DNA of 64,000 bases from CAZPQK01 sp964588695 (GTDB taxonomy: Bacteria; Krumholzibacteriota; Krumholzibacteriia; WVZY01; JAKEHA01). Under the pieces are notes generated by a model. It was not told the origin of the DNA. It searched no databases and saw only the letters and a list, made by a program, of their open reading frames with translations. Below, piece by piece: positions 57,253 to 64,000 of this stretch (the first letter of the stretch is position 1; each line of letters begins with the position of its first letter). The position numbers and the translations under genes were made by a program. The stretch is from contig CAZPQK010000013.1 in the NCBI GenBank assembly GCA_964588695.1, forward strand, positions 1 to 64,000, given 5' to 3'.

Positions 57253-58335
57253 ATGCGTAGATTTGTAATGATTGTGGTCGCCTTGGCGTTTGCGCTGAGC
57301 ACCACTGCCGTCAGCAGTGACGCTCGCCTGCGCGATCGCGGCAAGCCCGACAAAAGCAAAGCGCAGATGTATTCCGAAGTGGAGCACATGATTTGCGCGT
57401 TCACTCGCCCGTGGCCTTTTAACAAGTGTGATGGCCACGGCACGACAGATCGCGACAGCGATGGCGACGGTGTAATGGATAGTCGCGACCGTTGCCCCAA
57501 CACGCCCAAGGGCGCCGAAGTTGACCGCTATGGTTGCCCGACCGCGGCTGACGCCGACGGCGACGGTGTACCGGATGGCGTCGACAAGTGTGCTGATACT
57601 CCGCGTGGCGCTCGCGTGGACGCAAGTGGCTGTCCGATGGACAGCGATGGCGACGGCGTTCCCGACGGGATCGACCGCTGCAGCGGTACCCCGAAGGGCG
57701 CCAAGGTCGACCGTAACGGTTGCCCGGCGGACGCAGACGGCGACGGTGTTGCCGATGGCGTTGACCGCTGCCCCAACACGCCAGAAGGCGCGCGAGTAAA
57801 CGCTGACGGTTGCGCAATCGACAGCGACGGTGATGGGGTTGCCGACGGCATCGACCGCTGCCCCAACACGCCAAACAACCTCGAGGTCAACGACATGGGT
57901 TGCCCGGTCGAAATCAGCGAAACCGAAACCGAGTTTCTTGACAGCGGTATGATTCGTACGTCGCTGATTAACTTTGAATCCGGTAGTGCCTCGATCAAGT
58001 CAGCGTCCTACCCGATTCTCGACGAGATCGGCAACATTCTGGTTCAGTGGCCCAAACTGAAAATCGAAATTGGTGGCCATACTGACAGTCAAGGTAGCGA
58101 GTCGCTGAACCAGCGCCTCTCCGACGAACGCGCTCAGGCGGTGTTGTCCTACTTGACCAGCAATTTTGACGTCAAGGGCAGCCAGTTTAGTACCAAAGGT
58201 TACGGCGAAAGTTCGCCGATTGCGTCCAACTCCACTGCCGACGGCCGTAAGCGTAACCGTCGAGTAGAGTTCACGGTGCTAAACCGGGACGAGCTGAAGC
58301 GTGAGATCGAACGCCGCGGCTTTAAGAACCGTTAG
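57253..58335 (+). CDS. OmpA-family protein with thrombospondin type 3 calcium repeats
   Basis: The product has 360 residues and a signal peptide (MRRFVMIVVALAFALSTTAV). Residues 70-225 are five repeats of the type DSDGDGVPDGxDRCPNTPxG followed by AxVDxxGCP, each a calcium-binding loop with a disulfide. The C-terminal OmpA domain has the peptidoglycan-contact motif IEIGGHTDSQGSESLNQRLS and NRRVEF. There is no N-terminal barrel. It links the outer membrane or periplasm to the cell wall. The repeat DNA (57460-57900) is itself a tandem repeat of about 90 bp. A terminator follows. Confidence 0.93.
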   Translation: MRRFVMIVVALAFALSTTAVSSDARLRDRGKPDKSKAQMYSEVEHMICAFTRPWPFNKCDGHGTTDRDSDGDGVMDSRDRCPNTPKGAEVDRYGCPTAADADGDGVPDGVDKCADTPRGARVDASGCPMDSDGDGVPDGIDRCSGTPKGAKVDRNGCPADADGDGVADGVDRCPNTPEGARVNADGCAIDSDGDGVADGIDRCPNTPNNLEVNDMGCPVEISETETEFLDSGMIRTSLINFESGSASIKSASYPILDEIGNILVQWPKLKIEIGGHTDSQGSESLNQRLSDERAQAVLSYLTSNFDVKGSQFSTKGYGESSPIASNSTADGRKRNRRVEFTVLNRDELKREIERRGFKNR

Positions 58336-58354
58336 CAAATAACGCAACTCGCAC

Positions 58355-58389
58355 AAAGGGCGATACTCACTACGAGTATCGCCCTTTTT
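58355..58389. terminator. Bidirectional intrinsic terminator
   Basis: AAAGGGCGATACTC and GAGTATCGCCCTTT form a 14-bp perfect stem around a 4-nt loop. Confidence 0.9.
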
Positions 58390-58414
58390 CTTGGTGTATG
58401 GACAGCGGCAGGGG

Positions 58415-61018
58415 TTACTTCATGGAGGTCGAGAACTCGCGAAGATATGCCTCCACGCTTTGCCCTTCTCGATCGCGCAGGTTGACGCAGTCGGTAATCT
58501 GGTCGGTAACCTTCTTTAGATTCGTCGCGGTTCCATCCACGCTGTTACCCGGTCGAGCAAAGAACGCTTCTGCCGCCGCGAGACGTTCCTGCGAGCAGCC
58601 GCTCACCATGTAGGGCATGTACGCCGCGAACTCTGGCGGCATACGTGAGGTTATCCGATCGTAGTTGTCCATCATCCAGTTGAACATTTTTTCACGCCCC
58701 GCTTCCGTAGCGGCGATCCCACCCACGACCGCAAACATCTCGTTCACGCGTACGTCATCAGTTAACGCAAAAGCAAGCGCTTGATCCTGAAGCTTCTCGT
58801 TCTTGAACGAACTAAGCGCCCTTAGAAAACGGCTGCGATCGGCGGGAACCTTGGTAGCCAGAAACTTGTTCTTTAGTGTGTCAAACATTGCCTGATCGCC
58901 ATCGACAAAAGCCGTTCGCAACGCCACGCCCGCCAGTTGCGCATCGACAGCCTTGGTGTCCGTCATGTATTCACGGGCAAGTCGCTCGCAGTGATCCCTC
59001 GCCTCATCGTCCTGGCCCTCGTCGCCTAGCCAGGCGATCATCTGCGGACGGAAAAGCGAAACCGCTTCGGCTTCGCCTTCAACCGGTGTCAGGCCCCACT
59101 TGTGCTTCGAAGCCTGCAAGAGTTCGCGGACATACTGAGAGAACTCCTCCGACAGTTCGTCGGGAACCAGGGCTACTTTCATGCCGCCAAGATCCCCTAA
59201 CACTTGTGACATTGTCGCCGCGTCGGGCTCGGAAGCAAACCGGCGCAACACATCCATGTAGTCTGCGGCCGACATTTCGCCGGCGTTGAGCAGCGACTTA
59301 GCGTTGCCGACAAACGATACGCGCTCGCGCTCGCTAAGGGTTTGGGTGGGATTCGCAGCCATTTTAAAGAACATGTCCGTCGGCACCGACCAGCGGTAAT
59401 AAGAATGAGCACCTTCGTCGGGCATCACCCAGTCAATGTTCGAGCTAAGTTCGACAACCTGGCTCGGCTTGTCGAGCACCACAACGCGCGAATAAACGTT
59501 CGCGCCGTCGGATACTTTGAGCCGCACCGGTACTGTCCACATCTGGTCGGGAGCGTCGACGCCCGAGTTTAAAAACCTCTTCTGGGTTAACTTGACACCG
59601 CCGCCGACTGGTTCTACCGCAACCAACGGATACCCGGGTTGATCAAGAAAACTCGCGAGAATGGGCTCCAGGTTCTTGTCAGCCGCGTCCGACAATGCCG
59701 AAAAAAGATCGGCCGCCACGGTATTCCCCCACGCGTGCTCATTTATGTAATTACGAACGCCGCGCTGAAACGCGTCTTCGCCAATGAACATCTCGACCAT
59801 GCGCAGCAACGTTTTGCCTTTGCTATACGCCAGGCCTAAGTCTTCCATAATGTCCGAGGTCGACTCGACTGGTTTGCGGATTTGCTTGGTGGAAGGCCGC
59901 GCGTCGGTGTTCATAATACCGTTGGTGTCGCGGATGCTCCCCATCTCAATCTGAAACTCGGGATATAGCTCTGCGGTTAGTTTGTCAGCCATCCAATCGG
60001 CGAACGACTCGTTTAACCACAGGTCGTCCCACCACGCCATCGTTACCAGGTCACCAAACCACATGTGAGCAAACTCATGCATGGTCACTCGAGCCAGGGT
60101 TCGTTTCTGCGACACACTCGCGGCATCGCTATCGATCAACAAAATCCGGTCTGCAAAAGTAACGGCACCGACGTTTTCCATCGCACCGGGCCAGTATTCC
60201 GGAATGGCGATCAAGTCGAGCTTGGCATAGGGGTAGTCGCGCCCAAAGTAGTCTATGCACTTTTGCAAAATCGCTGGCGACATCTCCGCCGCAAGTCTGG
60301 CGAGGTGCTTTTGCCCTTTGACGGTGTAGACTCGTCCCGGGACTTGCAGCCCGGGTATCGCAATGCTTTCCAGTGGACCTGCGGCAATCGCAATCAAATA
60401 GCTGGGCATCGGAGGGGTGGCTTCAAACTCGTAGGTCTTGGTCGACGCACCCATAATCTTTTTCTTAACCGGCGTGTTGGTAACCGCTTCGTGCTGCATG
60501 GGAACGGTAAGGGTTAGCTGATAAGGTACCTTTACCAGCGGTTCGTCCCAGCATGGGAATGCCTTTCGGCAGTCCACAGCCTGCATCTGACTAAACAGAT
60601 ACCCCGTACCCTCATGCTTGATGCGATACAGACCAACCGCCTGCGTGTTGTATTCCTTGGAAAACTCGATATCGAGTTGATACTCACCCTTACCCAGCGC
60701 GTGCGCCGGTGTGGCTTGCCTCAGGCCAGCTTCGATTTCCTCAACCTCCACCGCGATGGCGTTGCCTTTGGCGTCGGTTAGCTTGACGCTGGTGAGGTCC
60801 ATCTCCTCGGCATGAAACAGAAACCGGTCGGACTTCTCTGTCACCTTCAACGCGATGGAAGTGCGGCCGGTGTAGGTTTCTTCGCGCGAGTCGAGATCCA
60901 GAGAGACGGCTTGCGACGTCGGCGCTACCCGCAGGTCGAGCCGAGTGTCGGCTTCGACAACGCTTGCCATGCTTAACATACAAAACACGGCCACCACAGC
61001 GAGCTTGCAGATTTTCAT
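58415..61018 (-). CDS. Secreted M1-family zinc aminopeptidase
   Basis: The enzyme (867 residues) has a signal peptide (KICKLAVVAVFCMLSMASVVEA). It carries the exopeptidase motif GAMEN (278-282) and the zinc site HEFAH (His314, Glu315, His318) with Glu337 in LNESFADWM, plus the catalytic Tyr region LGLAYSKGKTLLRM. The four-domain M1 layout (beta-saddle, catalytic, beta-sandwich, helical ERAP1-like C-terminus) fits the length. It removes N-terminal residues from peptides in the periplasm or outside the cell. AAAGGAA precedes the ATG. Confidence 0.96.
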   Translation of the reverse strand: MKICKLAVVAVFCMLSMASVVEADTRLDLRVAPTSQAVSLDLDSREETYTGRTSIALKVTEKSDRFLFHAEEMDLTSVKLTDAKGNAIAVEVEEIEAGLRQATPAHALGKGEYQLDIEFSKEYNTQAVGLYRIKHEGTGYLFSQMQAVDCRKAFPCWDEPLVKVPYQLTLTVPMQHEAVTNTPVKKKIMGASTKTYEFEATPPMPSYLIAIAAGPLESIAIPGLQVPGRVYTVKGQKHLARLAAEMSPAILQKCIDYFGRDYPYAKLDLIAIPEYWPGAMENVGAVTFADRILLIDSDAASVSQKRTLARVTMHEFAHMWFGDLVTMAWWDDLWLNESFADWMADKLTAELYPEFQIEMGSIRDTNGIMNTDARPSTKQIRKPVESTSDIMEDLGLAYSKGKTLLRMVEMFIGEDAFQRGVRNYINEHAWGNTVAADLFSALSDAADKNLEPILASFLDQPGYPLVAVEPVGGGVKLTQKRFLNSGVDAPDQMWTVPVRLKVSDGANVYSRVVVLDKPSQVVELSSNIDWVMPDEGAHSYYRWSVPTDMFFKMAANPTQTLSERERVSFVGNAKSLLNAGEMSAADYMDVLRRFASEPDAATMSQVLGDLGGMKVALVPDELSEEFSQYVRELLQASKHKWGLTPVEGEAEAVSLFRPQMIAWLGDEGQDDEARDHCERLAREYMTDTKAVDAQLAGVALRTAFVDGDQAMFDTLKNKFLATKVPADRSRFLRALSSFKNEKLQDQALAFALTDDVRVNEMFAVVGGIAATEAGREKMFNWMMDNYDRITSRMPPEFAAYMPYMVSGCSQERLAAAEAFFARPGNSVDGTATNLKKVTDQITDCVNLRDREGQSVEAYLREFSTSMK

Positions 61019-61138
61019 GGAATTGGGTTCCTTTCGCAGGATAGTGAGTGGGGTCTTGTGCAGGTATACGGCGATCGGCGCCTGCTGGTTTCATTGGAGA
61101 CTAACATCGAGCCGTAGCAGGCGACAAGGAGGCCCAAG

Positions 61139-61175
61139 AAAAAGGCGCCCGGGAATGAACCCGAGCGCCTTCATT
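61139..61175 (-). terminator. Intrinsic terminator of the secreted protein gene at 61196
   Basis: On the minus strand AAGGCGCTCGGG pairs with CCCGGGCGCCTT and is followed by TTTCTT. Confidence 0.8.
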
Positions 61176-61195
61176 AACAATTATCTCAGTCTGAC

Positions 61196-61891
61196 CTACT
61201 TGTTGAACTTGGCCTTCAACGAACCCAGCGAAGACTCACGAACCGGAACGGTGATCATCTCTGCGATGAAGATCCAGTCGCGCGAACCGCTCGGGGGCAT
61301 CAACCAGCCACTTGCCGAGAAGATCGTCGGGTCAGCTTCGAGCGCGGCGTTGCCTTTGGGGTCACTGTCGTTGTCGAACAGAAACGAACAGCCGCTTCCG
61401 TCAGCTTTGTCGCTGAAGTTGAAGACAGCGTCGCCGCCCCAACCATCGAGTGAAACGGTTCCGTTGTTGTTCGCCGACTGTGCGGTGACAAAAATATCAT
61501 CGCCGCCACCGCCGCCACAGGTGTTCTGCCCATCAACAACGTTATCGCGGTAGGTGAAATCGATATCGATCCATCCTTGCTCGGTAGCATCCCAGCCTGC
61601 GCCCGTGTCCTTGCCGCCATAAGCACGGCCGAAGATATGAATCTCGCCGGTCATGTCGTCGTAGGTCAGGGTGACAGCCGCGGAACCCGACATGTCGCTG
61701 TAGTTAAAACTGAAGGTGTATTGTCCGCTCGAAAGGAGGTCGTCCAGTCGAAGGCCATACGTCGGGGGTGCAACCACGCCGTTCGGATGGTCGCTGCAAG
61801 TATAGATGTCAATCATTGCTGACGCGCTTCCCGCTAGCCCGAAAGTGACCACAGCAACGAAAGTCAAAACTGCATAGCTTAGCCTAGTCAT
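61196..61891 (-). CDS. Secreted beta-rich protein of unknown function
   Basis: The product (231 residues) has a signal peptide (LSYAVLTFVAVVTFGLAGSASA) and a beta-rich, Gly/Asp/Asn-rich body (TFSFNYSDMSGSAAVTLTYD, EIHIFGRAYGG, NTCGGGGGDDIFVTAQS). It ends in a short basic tail (SLGSLKAKFNK) without a sorting domain. The pattern recalls PEP-CTERM-type surface proteins, but no PEP motif or anchor is present. Strong ribosome site (AGGAGGGA). Own promoter and terminator. Confidence 0.75.
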   Translation of the reverse strand: MTRLSYAVLTFVAVVTFGLAGSASAMIDIYTCSDHPNGVVAPPTYGLRLDDLLSSGQYTFSFNYSDMSGSAAVTLTYDDMTGEIHIFGRAYGGKDTGAGWDATEQGWIDIDFTYRDNVVDGQNTCGGGGGDDIFVTAQSANNNGTVSLDGWGGDAVFNFSDKADGSGCSFLFDNDSDPKGNAALEADPTIFSASGWLMPPSGSRDWIFIAEMITVPVRESSLGSLKAKFNK

Positions 61892-62248
61892 TGGGTATCC
61901 CTCCTACCCGTGCTCTACGCTTTAAGGTGTGAAACGTGTTGATTTCCGCTTATACAAACTCGGAGACCATAGCCCAAAATGCTTTTCTGCCCAATAACAC
62001 GAGTATATCATTTCCGGAAAGCACCCTCAAGTCTTTATACGGCGGTATTTTACGGCGAAACTCCCCACTCCCAAGTGTCTATTTGATAGCTGGTTGCGTG
62101 ATCCAGTACTTCGAATTGCGTGGTACCACTTGAAACCCGCTCAACTGCGGGCGTATGCTTGTTAGATATCGATTGCGTCTTTGCCGCATACCCTCGCGCT
62201 GCAGCCCAGGCTGCCGCTATCCCCTACTCATTCGTGGAGGCACACCCA
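61892..62248. other. Divergent intergenic region with promoters in both directions
   Basis: Minus strand: TTGGGC, 17 bp, TATAAG (61949-61977) for the gene at 61891. Plus strand: TTGAAA, 18 bp, TATGCT (62130-62159) for the peptidase, with CCCGC-tcaact-GCGGG (62136-62151) inside its spacer. No gene is seen. Confidence 0.45.
62130..62159 (+). promoter_or_regulatory. Promoter with a palindrome in its spacer, upstream of the peptidase gene
   Basis: TTGAAA, 18 bp, TATGCT. The 16-bp palindrome lies wholly between -35 and -10. The transcript would have a leader of about 85 nt with GGAGG before the ATG. Confidence 0.45.
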
Positions 62249-64000
62249 ATGCACCACCGCAAGGTCGGACTAGGCACCATCCTGGCACTGGTTTTGGCGT
62301 TAGCATTACCGTCGCTCGCTGACGCAACCCAGTTGCCCGACACGTATCACCAGGACCACCGAAAGACTCCCAAGCTTCAACTCAATCCCGTCACGCCGGA
62401 CGCTCGCGGACTTTCCGATGAAGCGTTGGCTCGCGTCTACTTGCAAGACAACGCCGCCATGTACGGACTTGTTGCAAACGCCGACGAGTTGAAACTATTG
62501 GAAGCCAAGCAAAGTCTTTTGGGAACCCACCTGCGGTTCCAACAGCAAATTGACGGTGTCGACGTGCTCGATGGACAAATCGTTGTATCGATAGCCAAGC
62601 ATGACGGTCGCATCTACCGCGTATCGAACAACATCTATCCGGCCAAACCTGAATTACAGCGCAACACTGCGACGCTGGACCAGGAGTCAGCGTTCGACAT
62701 AGCGTGGAACCACCTTCGCGCACACGGTGACTTGACTCATTTGCCGTCGGCAAAGTTGGTTTGGCTGCCAGAAGGCGCCGATTTTCGCCTGGCATGGATG
62801 GTCAAACTTGATCTCACCGGCCCTTATGGCGGGTGGGAGGTAAAGCTTGATGCCCGAACCGGTCGCGTTGTCGACACCCGCGACACCCACCTGTATCGCG
62901 TAAAAGACACGTTTACCGAAACGCCCGTCGCACAACGAATCGCCGCACATGCCGGACCGGTCGCCAACCGCGCCGCAGCGTTTGCAGCGGCCGAGGCCAA
63001 GCAAGCCGCGGCCGAAGCTCGGGCCGCCGAACTGGCGCGACGCCCAACCGTCAACGGTTCGGGCCAGGTGTTCGACCCTGATCCACGCACGACGCTGATG
63101 AACGACAACATCCAAGACGGCGACCCGGCGTCCACGTTTACGTCGGCGTACTTTACGCGCACCCTCGAAGACATCACCGAGAACGCGGGTACGTATTCCC
63201 TGGTCGGCCCGTGGGTAACTATCGTCGACTTTGATCCACCATCAACAGCACCCAGCACCACGTCGGACGGCAACTGGAACTTTACTCGCGGCAACATCGC
63301 CTTTAACGACGCGATGACGTATTACTTTCTGGATATCAGCCAGCGCTACATTCAGTCGCTTGGTTTTACCGGTGCTACCGGAATTCAGGAACTCTCGATG
63401 GGTGCCGACGCCAACGGTTTCAACGGCGCCGACAACTCTTTTTACTCGCCGAGCAGCAACCAGGTGGCTTTTGGACACGGTTGCGTCGACGACAACGAAG
63501 ACGCGGACGTCATCCTGCACGAGTATGGGCACGCGATCACCTATGGTATTAACTCCGGATGGGGCGGCGGCGACGCCGGTGCAATCGGCGAAGGGTTTGG
63601 CGACTACTGGGCCGGTTCCTACAGCTGGAGCACGCCAAACGGCAAGACCTATCATCCCGAATGGGTATATACCTGGGACGGGCATGGCACCGGCAACTTG
63701 TGCTGGAACGGCCGCATCATGGATGCCTTTGGCGCGTTGTATGTTCATTCCACGACTTATGGTGCGCACAGCAGCATTCCCGGCGGATATGTGTCCGACG
63801 AGTTGTGGTCCACGCCATTGTTTCAAAGCCTTGTCGACCTTGACGGCTTGGGCGTGCCGCGTGAAGAAGTCGACCAGATCGTCCTGGAAGGTATGTTTGG
63901 CCTGGCCGCGGGTTTCAAGATGCGCGAGTTGGCTAACAACACCGTCGCGGCTGCCAACGCCCTGTTCCCCAGCGGCCCGCACGCCGACGAGTTTCTAGCG
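62249..64000 (+). CDS. Secreted zinc metallopeptidase with FTP propeptide (M36/M4-like), cut by the window edge
   Basis: The ATG at 62249 (GTGGAGG upstream) opens a frame of 584 codons without a stop. A signal peptide (LGTILALVLALALPSLADA) is followed by a fungalysin/thermolysin-type propeptide (HLRFQQQIDGVDVLDGQIVV) and a PepSY-like region (RLAWMVKLDLTGPYGGWEVK). An Ala/Arg-rich linker at about 225-265 then leads to the catalytic domain. The zinc site is HEYGH (His424, Glu425, His428) with Glu448 in GEGFGDYW. The propeptide keeps such enzymes inactive until secretion. C-terminal domains, possibly including a sorting tail, lie beyond the window. Confidence 0.93.
   Translation, partial: MHHRKVGLGTILALVLALALPSLADATQLPDTYHQDHRKTPKLQLNPVTPDARGLSDEALARVYLQDNAAMYGLVANADELKLLEAKQSLLGTHLRFQQQIDGVDVLDGQIVVSIAKHDGRIYRVSNNIYPAKPELQRNTATLDQESAFDIAWNHLRAHGDLTHLPSAKLVWLPEGADFRLAWMVKLDLTGPYGGWEVKLDARTGRVVDTRDTHLYRVKDTFTETPVAQRIAAHAGPVANRAAAFAAAEAKQAAAEARAAELARRPTVNGSGQVFDPDPRTTLMNDNIQDGDPASTFTSAYFTRTLEDITENAGTYSLVGPWVTIVDFDPPSTAPSTTSDGNWNFTRGNIAFNDAMTYYFLDISQRYIQSLGFTGATGIQELSMGADANGFNGADNSFYSPSSNQVAFGHGCVDDNEDADVILHEYGHAITYGINSGWGGGDAGAIGEGFGDYWAGSYSWSTPNGKTYHPEWVYTWDGHGTGNLCWNGRIMDAFGALYVHSTTYGAHSSIPGGYVSDELWSTPLFQSLVDLDGLGVPREEVDQIVLEGMFGLAAGFKMRELANNTVAAANALFPSGPHADEFLA

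Noticed and set aside
57500..58000. Long minus-strand frames opposite the calcium-repeat region
   Set aside because: They are a by-product of the periodic GAC/GGC codons of the OmpA-family gene. Their translations are Arg/Pro/Ser-rich repeats with no domain.
1..64000. CRISPR arrays, insertion sequences, prophage or integrated elements
   Set aside because: No direct-repeat/spacer pattern, transposase, integrase or phage structural gene was seen. The tRNA-Ala and tRNA-Leu genes have no duplicated 3' ends nearby that would mark an attachment site.

Overview
The window reads as one contiguous piece of chromosome, about 57% GC by eye, from a Gram-negative heterotroph with an outer membrane. Evidence for this includes at least nine predicted lipoproteins, several outer-membrane beta-barrel proteins (two PorV/TraF-like), an OmpA-type protein, a TonB-like protein and a protein with a C-terminal FlgD-like sorting tail. 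That tail, GWxTD and NHL lipoproteins, the Bacteroidetes-type GlmU and a 30-residue AURKAIP1/COX24-type protein point to the FCB superphylum or a neighbouring candidate phylum (Latescibacteria, Eisenbacteria, Zixibacteria or Krumholzibacteria type). I cannot place it more exactly from sequence alone. No insertion sequences, phage genes, CRISPR arrays or rRNA genes were seen.

Region 1 (1-13.9 kb) is a regulatory hub, almost all on the minus strand. Read in the direction of transcription it holds HU, the AURKAIP1/COX24-like mini-protein, a PilZ protein, a FliT/FlgN-like protein, a large sensor kinase with an NtrC-type regulator, a small kinase with a second NtrC-type regulator, a FliA-type sigma-28, and a third sigma-54 activator. 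Intrinsic terminators separate these modules and sigma-54 (-24/-12) promoters restart transcription: a full-consensus one before the small kinase and a weaker one before sigma-28. A LysM lytic transglycosylase (704-2560) and a 103-nt structured RNA candidate (13737-13839) also have sigma-54-like promoters. The layout matches a flagellum-type sigma-54 to sigma-28 cascade, although no flagellar structural genes lie in the window.

Region 2 (14-33.7 kb) holds an alternative GlmU, tRNA-Ala(GGC) and tRNA-Leu(CAA), an HNH nuclease with no canonical start codon for its conserved N-terminus, and a DUF6982-like gene behind another near-perfect sigma-54 promoter. It continues with envelope proteins and lipoproteins, PgsA, a TonB-like protein, malate dehydrogenase, a NYN-domain RNase, a cupredoxin lipoprotein, two tandem NHL beta-propeller lipoproteins and a sorted beta-propeller protein.

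Region 3 (33.9-64 kb) is mainly metabolic: a GlcD-type oxidase, NuoI, ETF-ubiquinone oxidoreductase, a HAD nucleotidase, BioY, 2-oxoglutarate dehydrogenase E1 behind a structured leader, aldo/keto reductase, FMN reductase, an ATP-grasp and cupin pair, an Nfu-like protein, thiol peroxidase, an acyl-CoA synthetase, an amidase, a Na+/H+ antiporter, an OmpA protein with calcium-type repeats, and two metallopeptidases. Its signalling genes are a sigma-54-driven SH3 lipoprotein and a diguanylate cyclase.

The most notable observation is that three near-consensus sigma-54 promoters (8501, 16646, 40133) place the expected transcription start only 1-4 nt before the ATG, with no Shine-Dalgarno sequence. 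Several sigma-70-type promoters show the same geometry. Leaderless mRNAs therefore appear common here, including ones made by sigma-54 RNA polymerase. All promoter calls are by-eye motif matches, and the functional links between modules are inference.
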